Assembly (NCBI GenBank): GCA_002071175.1
Contig: MWER01000008.1
Coordinates: forward strand, 46,023 to 110,022
Length of the DNA: 64,000 nt
Origin: Bacteroidetes bacterium ADurb.Bin037
GTDB taxonomy: Bacteria; Bacteroidota; Bacteroidia; Bacteroidales; UBA932
Reading direction: 5' to 3'
Position 1 is the stretch's first letter; every line of letters starts with the position of its first letter. Below the pieces are notes generated by a model. The model ran no database searches. It was not told the DNA's origin and saw only the letters and a list, made by a program, of their open reading frames with translations. Shown piece after piece: positions 17,622 through 26,733 of the stretch. Made by a program: the position numbers and the translations under genes.

Positions 17622-19982
17622 CTAAAAACTAAAATTCCACGTAATCGAAGGAACGACACTGAAAAGATACGTCATTTCCAGGTATTGTTCCCCGGATGTT
17701 GTCATCCTGTAATTGATCGCCCAGGGATTTTTCCTTCCGTATAAGTTATATACCGATATGTTGATCGAATGTTTCCACCGTCTTTCCGGTTTTCCAAGCC
17801 GGATAGTCAACGAAGCATCCATCCTGTGATAATCCGTCATCCTGTATGAATTCCTTTCTGTATATACAGGAATGAACTCATTGAAAAACCAGTACCGTCC
17901 TTCGGGCAGGGTGATGGGCTTACCTGTGGCATAGATCCAGTTAAGGGACGCCTGCAAACGTGAAGAAATGTCATAAAAGAGAACTATATTGATGTTGTGA
18001 GGACGATCTGACGGAGAACGGTAACGCATGTCGTTGTTTACCCCGGGAATAGTCCTGAAGGAACGGGACCAGGTATAACTGACCCAGCCACTTAAAACCC
18101 CGGTGTTTCTTTTTAGCAGGAACTCTATCCCGTAACTCTTCCCTTTACCGAACCGTAACTCGGTTTCGATCTTGTCGTAAAGCAAAAGATTGGGATGTTC
18201 CTTGAAGTCAAGAACGTTATCCAAATGTTTGTAGAAAACCTCAACCGATGCCTCGTAATCTTTCCGGAACAAGTTTGTAAAGATCCCGGCAGATAATTGG
18301 TGCGAAGATTGCGGACTGATTGAAGGAGCGGAAGGGATCCATATTTCAAGAGGGGAACCGGCGGAAGAAAAAGATAGCAGGTGAACGTACTGGAGGGTTT
18401 TCGAATACGAGGCCTTAAACGAAATATTGGGGAATGCAAGAAACGATATGCCCAGGCGAGGCTCCCATCCATATTCATGATGAAAGAATTTTCCGCTTGG
18501 GATAGCTGTACCATCCGGATCTATCAATTGGTAATTGTCATCCACCCGGTATAACGTAGTGGGGCCCACATTGTCAAATCGTGTAAAACGCAAACCGTAA
18601 CGAAATTCTATCCTTTCATCAAAGAATTTGTGTTCGTTGGAAAAGTACAACACATTGACAAAACCCTGCCGGCGCGACATGGTAATATCCTGTTGTATCC
18701 GGACTCCCGTTCCCATCGTTCCCGTTCCTATTGCCTTACCAGGCTGAAACCACTGAAAATTGGAGGTGTATCCGAATTCAAAGATATTGTTCCTGTCCAA
18801 AACATAGGAAAAGTCAGTACGCATTCCGACATCACGTATCCGTGAAACCCATTCCATTTCCATTTCGTTGGTCTTTCCACTGAAATCGTAATCGTAATTG
18901 GTGTACGTTGCATGGATCTTCATAAAGAAACGGTCGGAAAAAGAATGATTCCAATTCAGGGCTGCCACCGAATTGCCAAATTTTACACCCATCTCTGATA
19001 CTTTAAACCGGTCCCTGCCATTGTAAAGAGTCAGGTACAAGTAATTGTTGTCATTGATCCGCCAGCGCATCCGTCCGTTTAAGTCGTAAAAATTGATAAC
19101 GGTATTGCGCACCATCTCCGATTTTGCCAATGGTAGAAAAAGATCGGCATATGTCCTGCGTCCGGTTACCAGGTAAGTCAGATCGTCGCCAGCAATCCCT
19201 CCCTGGACTGACAGTTTACTGGAAATAAGGCCAAGACCGCCATCGACCGAAAATTTCCCCGATCCGTCCTGTGGCGTAACATTCAGCAACGAGGAAAGAC
19301 GTCCTCCGTAACGGGCCGGGATGTCTCCCTTGTATAGAGTCATATTTCCTACCGCATCTGAATTGAATATGGAAAAAAATCCCAGCATGTGGGAAACATT
19401 ATACAAAGCAGTGTTATCAAACAGGATCATATTCTGGTCAGGGCTTCCGCCGCGCACATGAAATCCGCTGCTTCCTTCAGAGGCTGCTTGTACTCCGGGC
19501 AATAACTGGACGACTTTTAGCAGATCCACCTCCCCAAACAATGTGGGAACGCGCTCGATAACCGAAACATCTATACGCTCTACACTCATTTCGGCTTTTC
19601 TAAGCCTTATTGCAGGAGTTTCGGCAAAGACTGTCACCCCCTGGAGGTAATAAGACTGGGGAACAAGAAAGAACAATGTGTCCTTATCCCTGTCAAGAAG
19701 GAATTCACTTACCTGTGTCTGATAACCTATATATGATATTTCCAGCCTGATTGTTCCTTCCGGAAGATCCATGGTGAAACGGCCTTTTGTGTCGGCAAGC
19801 GTCCAGGTAACATGGTCATTGAACAACCTGATTACAGCCCCGGGAAGGATCCCCCCCTCTGCTGCATCCATAATTTTTCCGGAAAGGGTATGATGTGTCT
19901 GGGCGGCAGATACGGTTGCTCCCAAAATACTTCCCAGGAAAATAATGACGATCCTGCCCCAAATGGTGAAAGTCCGTTTCAT
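17622..19982 (-). CDS. TonB-dependent outer-membrane receptor with CarboxypepD_reg-like domain
   Basis: This is a 786-residue outer-membrane transporter. After the signal peptide comes a carboxypeptidase-regulatory-like domain (about residues 30-115), then a plug domain with the features GSSGFHVRGGSPDQNMILFDN and YGGRLSSLLNV (about 120-250), then a C-terminal 22-strand barrel ending in an aromatic residue (SITWNFSF). It is shorter than SusC-type receptors and is paired with a DUF4249 lipoprotein rather than a SusD protein, so polysaccharide uptake should not be assumed. An iron chelate, peptide or vitamin ligand is equally possible. No regulator or periplasmic enzyme is adjacent to suggest the substrate. 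Confidence 0.93.
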   Translation of the reverse strand: MKRTFTIWGRIVIIFLGSILGATVSAAQTHHTLSGKIMDAAEGGILPGAVIRLFNDHVTWTLADTKGRFTMDLPEGTIRLEISYIGYQTQVSEFLLDRDKDTLFFLVPQSYYLQGVTVFAETPAIRLRKAEMSVERIDVSVIERVPTLFGEVDLLKVVQLLPGVQAASEGSSGFHVRGGSPDQNMILFDNTALYNVSHMLGFFSIFNSDAVGNMTLYKGDIPARYGGRLSSLLNVTPQDGSGKFSVDGGLGLISSKLSVQGGIAGDDLTYLVTGRRTYADLFLPLAKSEMVRNTVINFYDLNGRMRWRINDNNYLYLTLYNGRDRFKVSEMGVKFGNSVAALNWNHSFSDRFFMKIHATYTNYDYDFSGKTNEMEMEWVSRIRDVGMRTDFSYVLDRNNIFEFGYTSNFQWFQPGKAIGTGTMGTGVRIQQDITMSRRQGFVNVLYFSNEHKFFDERIEFRYGLRFTRFDNVGPTTLYRVDDNYQLIDPDGTAIPSGKFFHHEYGWEPRLGISFLAFPNISFKASYSKTLQYVHLLSFSSAGSPLEIWIPSAPSISPQSSHQLSAGIFTNLFRKDYEASVEVFYKHLDNVLDFKEHPNLLLYDKIETELRFGKGKSYGIEFLLKRNTGVLSGWVSYTWSRSFRTIPGVNNDMRYRSPSDRPHNINIVLFYDISSRLQASLNWIYATGKPITLPEGRYWFFNEFIPVYTERNSYRMTDYHRMDASLTIRLGKPERRWKHSINISVYNLYGRKNPWAINYRMTTSGEQYLEMTYLFSVVPSITWNFSF

Positions 19983-20067
19983 CTGTTTCTTATGTACACA
20001 AAAAGGAGAACATAAGTGTCCTCCTTATCTTTTCCTGACTCATGTCAAGTTGATGCAGTACCGTTGG

Positions 20068-20325
20068 CTACAGTTTAATGCTTGGACGGAATTTAACAAC
20101 CTTCTTTGCTTTAATTTTGATGGTAGCTCCGGTACGAGGATTCCTCCCTATTCTCTCACCCCTCTGTCCTACAACAAATGAGCCAAACCCAACCAAAGTA
20201 ACTCTTTCACCTCTTTTTAAGGCTTTTGTTGTGGCAGCTAGAAAAGCATCCAATGCTTTTTTTGAATCAACTTTCGAAAGTCCTGATTCTGCAGCCATTG
20301 CGGCAATAAGATCTGCTTTGTTCAT
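20068..20325 (-). CDS. HU-family DNA-binding protein
   Basis: This is an 85-residue histone-like DNA-bending protein. It has the helical dimerisation half (MNKADLIAAMAAESGLSK) and the beta-arm with the family signature VTLVGFGSF followed by RIGRNPRTGATIKI, which carries the conserved Pro that intercalates into DNA. Length is close to the usual 90 residues. It stands alone between the TonB receptor gene and the GSCFA gene, behind its own promoter box. It is probably a general nucleoid protein; it could also be an integration-host-factor-like paralogue. Confidence 0.95.
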   Translation of the reverse strand: MNKADLIAAMAAESGLSKVDSKKALDAFLAATTKALKRGERVTLVGFGSFVVGQRGERIGRNPRTGATIKIKAKKVVKFRPSIKL

Positions 20326-20371
20326 AATAGTAATTATTAGGTTAAATGAAGTTTTTCTTCGGGTAACTGCA

Positions 20372-20379
20372 CAAATCTA
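20372..20379 (-). promoter_or_regulatory. Candidate -7 box (TAGATTTG) of HU gene
   Basis: On the minus strand TAGATTTG matches TAnnTTTG, 46 bases before the HU ATG at 20325. There is no clear TTTG at the -33 position. Confidence 0.45.
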
Positions 20380-21315
20380 ATATAATTTTCTTTTGTTTCC
20401 AATAGTTTGCAGCAATTCAGACATCTGTTTATCAAGTTTTTTACGAAAAAATGCATATTCCTCTGACAACGGAAACAGAGGCTTATGATGGTACGATGTA
20501 TTTAGTTTTTTCATTTGCCCAGCCAGATCCTTTGTCTCCTGATCCAGAACAGTATCAAAAAAACGCTCCAGGATGTAATCAATTGTATGTGGGGCCAAAT
20601 GAAAACAATCGTCCGCATAATACCTGTAATCCCGCAATTCATCCAGAACAATTTCATAAGAAGGAAAATAGACAATATCGTCAAACGTTCTCTGAAGATG
20701 TTCAATGGCAAGGAGAAGGGATGATTTGCTCAATTGATTCCCGTGAGCCCCGTCTCCCCAATGGCGTATGGGACTAACTGTCATGATCCATTTTTTGTTT
20801 CTGTGACGTCTTATGATAGGTGTCATCAATGCGGTAATCTGCCCGGGTTCCATGAAAATGCGTTTAAAAAGATGAGCCGGCATTTTATGGCAGTTGGCTA
20901 CCACCTTTTCCTGAAACGTGTAAGCCCATGCAGTTCCCAATGTTATGATTATCACCTCTGCTTTTTCAAAACAATCGGAAGCAATCTTTAATTGCTCGTT
21001 CGCATATGTAAGGAAACCGGCTTCGTCTCCCCTGGAAAATGAAGTGTGATGGCTCAATGAGCCGAAAGCTCCATAGGGAAAATGCATCACGTCGGCAGGA
21101 ACAAAGGGGGTCCGGCTCTCCAGCCTTTCCAGAGAAGAAACTATTGATGCCGGATTGAATAATGGCCCAAAAGCATCGGGTGCCACCATAAAATGCAATT
21201 GACGCATCCTTTCTGCCACCTCGGTGGCAAAACAGGACCCGGCGAATAAAAACCTCGTGGCATAAGTAAAACGATCCTGCAGGGATTCTGTCTTAACTTT
21301 TGTTTGCCATTCCAT
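20377..21315 (-). CDS. GSCFA domain protein
   Basis: This 312-residue protein is named after its N-terminal GSCFATE motif (about residue 26), followed by an SGNH-hydrolase-like fold with conserved blocks TLGTAWAY, MTVSPIRHWGDGAHGN and SYEIVLDELRDYRYYADD. The family is widespread in Bacteroidota and Alphaproteobacteria; an esterase-type activity is plausible from the fold but unproven. ATG 21315 is preferred over the in-frame GTG at 21321 because a -7 box ends only six bases upstream, so the transcript would begin at or near the ATG. The 3' end reaches into the promoter region of the HU gene. Confidence 0.85.
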   Translation of the reverse strand: MEWQTKVKTESLQDRFTYATRFLFAGSCFATEVAERMRQLHFMVAPDAFGPLFNPASIVSSLERLESRTPFVPADVMHFPYGAFGSLSHHTSFSRGDEAGFLTYANEQLKIASDCFEKAEVIIITLGTAWAYTFQEKVVANCHKMPAHLFKRIFMEPGQITALMTPIIRRHRNKKWIMTVSPIRHWGDGAHGNQLSKSSLLLAIEHLQRTFDDIVYFPSYEIVLDELRDYRYYADDCFHLAPHTIDYILERFFDTVLDQETKDLAGQMKKLNTSYHHKPLFPLSEEYAFFRKKLDKQMSELLQTIGNKRKLY

Positions 21316-21320
21316 AAACA

Positions 21321-21346
21321 CAAAGTTAGCATTTTGTTTATCTTTG
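21321..21346. promoter_or_regulatory. Divergent -7 boxes for GSCFA (minus) and nupC-like (plus) genes
   Basis: CAAAGTTA at 21321-21328 reads TAACTTTG on the minus strand and sits just ahead of the GSCFA start. TATCTTTG at 21339-21346 is a plus-strand TAnnTTTG box 26 bases before the transporter GTG. The two boxes are 10 bases apart, so polymerase binding at one should interfere with the other. Confidence 0.55.
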
Positions 21347-21371
21347 TTAAGTTAATCTAAAAACCATCCCT

Positions 21372-22835
21372 GTGAAAAGATTATTACTCCTGCTGTTTTG
21401 TGTGGTTTTTTCGGTCAATTTGGCCAGTACGCAAGACAATTCGACCGTTACGGTCAGCTCCGGGATAGATTCGCTGTCCATTGAAAAACCCGTCGTAGAC
21501 AATGCAAAACCCTATAGCGGCATCCTTGAAAGCCGGCAGTTTGTTTTCAATATCAAGTCTATCCTCAGGGGACTGATGGGACTTGCGGCTATTCTGCTGA
21601 TAGCATTTCTTTTTAGTACCGACCGCAAAAAGATCAATTGGAGGACAGTGGGTATAGCTCTGGGACTGCAACTGCTCATAGCGGTGGGGATCCTTTCTGT
21701 TCCTGCAGTGCAAATGGTTTTTGAAGTATTCGGACGGGCCTTTGTCAAAGTCCTGGACTGGACAAAGGCAGGTTCCGAGTTTTTATTCGGATCACTTGTG
21801 GACCAGAATAAATTCGGATATGTGTTCGCCCTGCAGATCCTTCCTACCATTATTTTCTTTTCGGCCTTGACTTCACTCCTTTTCTATTGGGGTGTAATCC
21901 AGAAGGTCGTATGGTTTATGGCCTGGATTTTTACAAAACTTATGCATCTCTCCGGGGCCGAAAGTCTTTCAACGGCCGGTAATATATTCCTGGGACAGAC
22001 GGAAGCCCCTCTACTGGTCAAAGCTTACGTACCAACCATGACAAAATCCGAGATCATGCTGGTAATGACCGCCGGCATGAGTACTATGGCCGGTGGAGTT
22101 CTGGCTGCATACATAGGCATGTTAGGCGGCGGAGATGTTCAGATGAGCATTGCTTTTGCAAAACATTTGCTTTCTGCATCTGTGATGGCTGCCCCGGGAG
22201 CCATTGCCATGGCTAAGATACTGGTGCCCCAGACTGAAGAAATTGACAATACCGTTACCGTAACGAAAGAGAAAATAGGGACAAGTACTCTGGATTCCAT
22301 AGCCAACGGATCTATTGACGGATTAAGACTGGCTGCAAACGTGGCAGCCATGTTGCTTGTATTTTATGCCCTGATCGCAGGGGCCAATTACATATTCGGA
22401 AAAATAGGACAGTGGACCCATCTGAACAACTTGATAGCTAACTGGACAAATAACATGTACAACAGCCTTTCCCTTGAATGTATCTTGTCTTATTTGTTTG
22501 CACCCGTGATCTGGCTGACCGGAGTGTCGGGACAGGATATTGCCCTGGTGGGAAGGTTGCTGGGGGAAAAACTCATAATGACCGAATTCATAGGCTACAG
22601 CAGTCTGGCCCAAATGATCCAGGCAGGTTCTTTTGTAAGCACAAAATCCATGATCATAGCTACATATGTACTTTGCGGATTTGCCAACTTCGCATCCATA
22701 GGAATCCAGATCGGAGGGATCGGAGGAATCGCTCCCAACCAAAGACATTTACTGGCCAAATACGGGTTCAGGGCGCTTCTCGGAGCTACCCTTGCCGCTT
22801 TGTTGTCAGCTTCGATGATCGGGATGTTCCTGTAG
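21372..22835 (+). CDS. NupC/CNT-family nucleoside:cation symporter (GTG start, N-terminal extension)
   Basis: This 487-residue concentrative nucleoside transporter has the family hallmarks GQTEAPLLVKAYVPTMTKSE and GGVLAAYIGMLGG, and the C-terminal CGFANFASIGIQIGGIGG that contributes to the nucleoside site. It is about 80 residues longer than E. coli NupC: residues 1-21 look like a cleavable signal peptide (LLFCVVFSVNLAS), followed by a polar stretch before the first core helix at about residue 60. Such extracytoplasmic extensions occur in Bacteroidota homologues. GTG 21372 is used because no in-frame ATG precedes the signal-like sequence. Confidence 0.92.
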   Translation: MKRLLLLLFCVVFSVNLASTQDNSTVTVSSGIDSLSIEKPVVDNAKPYSGILESRQFVFNIKSILRGLMGLAAILLIAFLFSTDRKKINWRTVGIALGLQLLIAVGILSVPAVQMVFEVFGRAFVKVLDWTKAGSEFLFGSLVDQNKFGYVFALQILPTIIFFSALTSLLFYWGVIQKVVWFMAWIFTKLMHLSGAESLSTAGNIFLGQTEAPLLVKAYVPTMTKSEIMLVMTAGMSTMAGGVLAAYIGMLGGGDVQMSIAFAKHLLSASVMAAPGAIAMAKILVPQTEEIDNTVTVTKEKIGTSTLDSIANGSIDGLRLAANVAAMLLVFYALIAGANYIFGKIGQWTHLNNLIANWTNNMYNSLSLECILSYLFAPVIWLTGVSGQDIALVGRLLGEKLIMTEFIGYSSLAQMIQAGSFVSTKSMIIATYVLCGFANFASIGIQIGGIGGIAPNQRHLLAKYGFRALLGATLAALLSASMIGMFL

Positions 22836-22839
22836 AATC

Positions 22840-23790
22840 TTACAACTTCATTCGAAGGTGTTTCAACATGTCATCAGCCATGGCATCAATATCCCATGTA
22901 GGATTCCAACCCCATTCGGCCCGTGCGCAAGAATCATCCATATAGTTGGGCCAGGAACTGGCAATCGCCTCTTTTACCGGATCTATACGGTATTCCATTT
23001 TAAATGACGGGATACGCCGTTTTATCACTTCATACAGCTCCCCAGGACAAAAACTCATGGCGGTTACGTTGAAACTGTTGCGGTGAATCAATCTGGCAGG
23101 ATCGGCCTCTATCAGGCTGCTGCATGCTTTCAGGGCATCCGGCATATACATCATATCCATATAAGCATTGTGAGGAACGGGACAAATAAAAGATTCCCCG
23201 CGTACCGCTGCATAAAAAATCTCAACTGCATAGTCAGTCGTTCCTCCTCCGGGCAAAGTCCCGTGTGATATGATACCGGGAAAACGTACACTACGCGTAT
23301 CTACTCCAAACCGTGAAAAATAGTAATCGGAAAGAAGCTCTCCCGATACTTTGCATATCCCGTATATGGTATTTGGCCTCATAATAGTGTCTTGCGGAGT
23401 CCCGTCGGGTGGAGTATCCTTACCGAAAACTCCGATAGAACTGGGGGTAAAGACACCGCATTGGAATTCACGAGCCAGTTCCAGGCTGTTAAGCAAAGCC
23501 CCCATATTTACATGCCAGGCCGTCTGGGGATTATTTTCTCCAGTAGCCGACAATACGGCGACCAGGTTAAAGATCCAGTCGGGTTTATACTTCCTTACTA
23601 CCTCTGCATAAGCATCCCTGTCCAACGCATTCAGACACACCGTACGTGCTTTTTCAGACATTCTCTTACAAACTTTAGGACGTAATTCGGCCGCTATCAC
23701 ACGATCCTCTCCGTAGATCGATTGTAAATGCGACACAAGTTCAGTTCCTATCTGCCCTCCGGCTCCGACAATTAAAATGGTTTTACTCAT
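22840..23790 (-). CDS. L-threonine 3-dehydrogenase-like extended SDR
   Basis: This 316-residue NAD-dependent epimerase/dehydratase-family protein has the nucleotide-binding GAGGQIGTEL at the N-terminus, the Ser of TPSSIGVFG and the catalytic Tyr/Lys pair in YGICK (Tyr about residue 143). The overall sequence resembles the SDR-type L-threonine dehydrogenases that oxidise threonine to 2-amino-3-ketobutyrate, which a glycine acetyltransferase would normally use next. No such gene is adjacent. Another nucleotide-sugar or amino-acid substrate is possible. It converges on the nucleoside transporter gene with a four-base gap. Confidence 0.83.
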   Translation of the reverse strand: MSKTILIVGAGGQIGTELVSHLQSIYGEDRVIAAELRPKVCKRMSEKARTVCLNALDRDAYAEVVRKYKPDWIFNLVAVLSATGENNPQTAWHVNMGALLNSLELAREFQCGVFTPSSIGVFGKDTPPDGTPQDTIMRPNTIYGICKVSGELLSDYYFSRFGVDTRSVRFPGIISHGTLPGGGTTDYAVEIFYAAVRGESFICPVPHNAYMDMMYMPDALKACSSLIEADPARLIHRNSFNVTAMSFCPGELYEVIKRRIPSFKMEYRIDPVKEAIASSWPNYMDDSCARAEWGWNPTWDIDAMADDMLKHLRMKL

Positions 23791-23810
23791 ATATTTTTAA
23801 AATTGTTTCA

Positions 23811-24923
23811 TTATTTAGGCGCCAAGCGATACAATACAAAGGCGATCAATGCATATAAAATGTTGGGGATCCATAAGGCTATCGCAGGAGGAAGGACATC
23901 CGCATGCACAAACATTTCCGAGAACCTGAGGAACAGGATATACGAAAAGCTCAATGCTATACCTATCCCGATGTTCAGCCCTATGCCCCCTCTTCTTTTA
24001 CGCGAAGACAAAGCCACTCCCATAATAGTCAGAATAAAAGAAGAAAAAGGTATCGCAAGCCGTGAATTCTTTTGTATTAGTGCAAACTTTATATTGGCAT
24101 CACCCCGCATGCGCAGTGTGTCAATAAACTTGTTTAATTGTCTGAGGTTGAATTGTTCAACAGATTCCTTCCTGCGTACCAGGTCCGCCCCAGTGATATC
24201 GATCAGCGTATCGAGCTGTCTCCCCCAGACTACCGTATGTGCTGTATCTGAAAACCGTCTGATGTTGTAACCGTTCAGACGCCACCGGCCGGTGATGGAA
24301 TCCCAACGTGCCGTTTCTGCCGAAAGTTTTGACAGCAGCTGATTACCTTGGAAAGATTCCAATGTGAAACGGATAGCCGTATTGTTCCAGGAATTATACG
24401 ATTCAATATAGACGTAAGTATCGGGTTCCACCTGGTAATGGATGTTCCGGTTGTATTCGGTCCGTGTTTTCACGTACTGTTCTTCAAAAGCCAGGCGGTT
24501 TTTGTTTGCCGGCGGAATGACGAACCAGTTCAGGACCAGGGACAGCAACGCTATAAACAAGGCAGACAAAATATAAGGATACATGATCCTGTTGAAACTG
24601 ATCCCCCCGCTGAGCATAGCAATGATCTCACTATGACCGGCCAGTTTGGAGGTAAAGAATATCACCGATATGAAAACAAACAACGGTGAAAACATATTCA
24701 TGAAATAGGGGATAAAATTCATGTAGTAATCTACAATAATGGCACGCAGGGGAGCTTCCTTGTCAACAAAGTCATCAATTTTTTCACTGATATCAAAAAT
24801 GATAACGATCCCGATAATAATCAGAATGGCAAAAAAATAAGTGCCCATGAACTTTCGTATAATATACTTGTCCAGTATCGTTATACGGAAATTATAAGGT
24901 CTTTTATTTATGCTCCCATCCAT
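23811..24923 (-). CDS. LptF/LptG-family permease (second in window)
   Basis: This 370-residue YjgP/YjgQ-family membrane protein begins with KRPYNFRITILDKYIIRKF, then three N-terminal helices, a periplasmic jellyroll (about 110-270) and three C-terminal helices. Together with the longer paralogue at 13693-15153 it would form the LptF-LptG heterodimer of the lipopolysaccharide exporter. Which one is functionally F or G cannot be decided from sequence alone. Its ATG overlaps the tgt stop by one base (TAATG), giving translational coupling to tgt as seen in other Bacteroidota genomes. Confidence 0.88.
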   Translation of the reverse strand: MDGSINKRPYNFRITILDKYIIRKFMGTYFFAILIIIGIVIIFDISEKIDDFVDKEAPLRAIIVDYYMNFIPYFMNMFSPLFVFISVIFFTSKLAGHSEIIAMLSGGISFNRIMYPYILSALFIALLSLVLNWFVIPPANKNRLAFEEQYVKTRTEYNRNIHYQVEPDTYVYIESYNSWNNTAIRFTLESFQGNQLLSKLSAETARWDSITGRWRLNGYNIRRFSDTAHTVVWGRQLDTLIDITGADLVRRKESVEQFNLRQLNKFIDTLRMRGDANIKFALIQKNSRLAIPFSSFILTIMGVALSSRKRRGGIGLNIGIGIALSFSYILFLRFSEMFVHADVLPPAIALWIPNILYALIAFVLYRLAPK

Positions 24924-26053
24924 TATAACCTCACTTCAAGTTGTTTGACCATCTTGTTTTTCCATGAGATAAAATCCCCGTCCTTTATATGTAATGCCGC
25001 TTCTCTGACCAATTGCAAATAAAAAGCCAGATTGTGCAGGCTGGCAATCTGCGGACCGAGCATTTCTCCGGCAACGAAAAGATGACGCAGGTATGCCCTG
25101 GAATACGTTTTATCCACAAAAGAAGTCCCTTCCGGATCTACCGGAGAAAGATCGTCGGCCCATTTCCGATTCTTAATATTCAATATACCCTGTCGTGTAA
25201 AAAGCATTCCGTTCCGTCCGTTCCGGGTGGGTATTACACAGTCGAACATGTCAATGCCGCGGGAGATCCCTTCCAGGATATTGGCCGGAGTTCCAACGCC
25301 CATGAGATACCTGGGTTTATCCAACGGCAACCGGGGATGTACCGTTTCGATCATCTGGTACATGACTTCCGTAGGTTCTCCCACTGAAAGTCCTCCGATG
25401 GCATATCCTTCCGCCTGGAGGGAAGCTGCATGTTCGGCGGCCTGACACCGCAATTCCGGATAAACACAACCCTGAACTATGGGAAAAAACGATTGTCCGT
25501 ATCCGTACAATTCTTCTGTGGTCCGGAACCGGGCCATGCCCCTTTCCAACCAATTTTGTGTTAAAAGTAACGATTCCCTGGCATAATCGAATGTGGCATC
25601 ACCGGGAGTACATTCATCCAGAGCCATGATGATGTCAGCCCCTATGATACGTTGCATATCCACAACGTGCTCGGGAGAGAAAAAATGTTCCGAACCGTCT
25701 ATATGTGACCGGAAGTAACATCCTTCGGGAGTAAGTTTTCTTTGTTCGGCCAAAGAAAACACCTGGTATCCCCCGCTGTCCGTTAATACCGGTCTTTCCC
25801 ACCCGCTGAATTTGTGGATCCCCCCTGCCTTATGAATAATATCCGTTCCGGGACGAAGATACAGGTGGTAAGTATTTCCAAGGATGATCTGTGCTTTTAC
25901 ATCGTCAATCAGATCCTTGTGAAATAGCCCCTTAACCGTAGCCAGGGTCCCGACGGGCATAAAAACAGGTGTGTCAATCTCTCCGTGATCGGTTGTGATC
26001 TTGCCGGTCCGGGCGGCACTCGCCGGGTCAGTATCCACTACTGTGAAATTCAT
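24923..26053 (-). CDS. tgt: Queuine/preQ1 tRNA-guanine transglycosylase
   Basis: Tgt exchanges guanine 34 of GUN-anticodon tRNAs for the queuosine precursor. The 376-residue protein has the catalytic Asp regions LTDSGGYQVFSL and DCVIPTRNGRNG and the base-recognition block PIVQGCVYPELR. The C-terminal zinc site normally written CxCx2C is not conserved: the equivalent position reads GTSFVDKTYSRAYLRHLF with no cysteine, although the later His/Leu context is kept. The gene has its own -7 box overlapping the start region and follows the ribosomal operon terminator, so it forms a separate unit with the downstream LptF/LptG gene. Confidence 0.95.
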   Translation of the reverse strand: MNFTVVDTDPASAARTGKITTDHGEIDTPVFMPVGTLATVKGLFHKDLIDDVKAQIILGNTYHLYLRPGTDIIHKAGGIHKFSGWERPVLTDSGGYQVFSLAEQRKLTPEGCYFRSHIDGSEHFFSPEHVVDMQRIIGADIIMALDECTPGDATFDYARESLLLTQNWLERGMARFRTTEELYGYGQSFFPIVQGCVYPELRCQAAEHAASLQAEGYAIGGLSVGEPTEVMYQMIETVHPRLPLDKPRYLMGVGTPANILEGISRGIDMFDCVIPTRNGRNGMLFTRQGILNIKNRKWADDLSPVDPEGTSFVDKTYSRAYLRHLFVAGEMLGPQIASLHNLAFYLQLVREAALHIKDGDFISWKNKMVKQLEVRL

Positions 26054-26057
26054 TCTA

Positions 26058-26065
26058 CAAAGATA
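26058..26065 (-). promoter_or_regulatory. -7 box (TATCTTTG) of tgt
   Basis: TATCTTTG on the minus strand is a perfect TAnnTTTG match ending five bases before the tgt ATG at 26053. Transcription would start at about the first codon, so the tgt mRNA is probably leaderless or nearly so. Confidence 0.6.
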
Positions 26066-26079
26066 GGCCTTCCTCTATG

Positions 26080-26115
26080 AAAAAAATATTCCCGAAGAAA
26101 AAAATCCTCCGGGAA
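26080..26115 (-). terminator. Intrinsic terminator after rplQ
   Basis: On the minus strand, stem arms at 26115-26107 (TTCCCGGAG) and 26097-26089 (CTTCGGGAA) form nine pairs with one G-T wobble, followed by a T-rich run at 26088-26080. It closes the ribosomal/rpoA operon 19 bases after the rplQ stop and separates it from tgt. Confidence 0.75.
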
Positions 26116-26133
26116 CATTTTATGTGTATTTCA

Positions 26134-26733
26134 TTATTCAGGTTTTTCTTCAGTCGTTTCCGCGATCTCCGGTTCCTGCTCTTTCTCTTTGATTTCTTCA
26201 GTAGTCTCCGTCGCCGGTTCCTGTTCTTTCTCTTTAATTACTTCAGCAGTCTCTGTTGCCGGTGCCTGTTCAGCTGTGGATTTGGTTTCCCCGGTCTTGA
26301 CCTTTGAGGTTTTTGCACGGCTGCGGCGGGTAGCTTTCTTTTCTTCCTTTTTAACGGTCCCGGCCAATGCCAGTTCGTTGAAATCCACCAACTCTATCAT
26401 CGCCATATCGGCTGCATCTCCTGCACGAAATCCCGTCTTGAGAATGCGTGTATAACCTCCCGGACGTTCTGCGACCTTAGGTGCCACAACGCGGAAAAGT
26501 TCGCTGACGGCATACTTGTTCTTCAGGTATGAAAAGACAATACGGCGCGAATGGGTCGTGTCGTTTTTTGATTTGGTGATCAATGGTTCCACATAAACAC
26601 GTAACGCCTTGGCTTTGGTTACCGTCGTTTCTATGCGCTTATGAAGTATAAGGGACGATGCCATATTGGCCAACATGGCCTTACGGTGTCCGGCTTTACG
26701 TCCCAGGTGGTTAATTTTCTTTCTGTGTCTCAT
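26134..26733 (-). CDS. rplQ: 50S ribosomal protein L17 with acidic repeat tail
   Basis: L17 lines the peptide exit region of the large subunit. Residues 1-120 or so are a normal L17 core ([34 protein letters not shown]). The rest, about 75 residues, is an added tail: first a basic part, then a Glu/Thr-rich part with near-repeats of [14 protein letters not shown] and [15 protein letters not shown]. Extended L17 tails occur in Bacteroidota but this one is clearly repetitive and low in complexity. The start overlaps the rpoA end by 23 bases. It is the last gene of the operon, followed by a terminator. Confidence 0.96.
   Translation of the reverse strand: MRHRKKINHLGRKAGHRKAMLANMASSLILHKRIETTVTKAKALRVYVEPLITKSKNDTTHSRRIVFSYLKNKYAVSELFRVVAPKVAERPGGYTRILKTGFRAGDAADMAMIELVDFNELALAGTVKKEEKKATRRSRAKTSKVKTGETKSTAEQAPATETAEVIKEKEQEPATETTEEIKEKEQEPEIAETTEEKPE

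Noticed and set aside
19990..20040. AAGGAG/CTCCTT hairpin between the TonB receptor and HU genes
   Set aside because: Only six pairs, long loop and no T-run in either direction; not enough to call a terminator or riboswitch.
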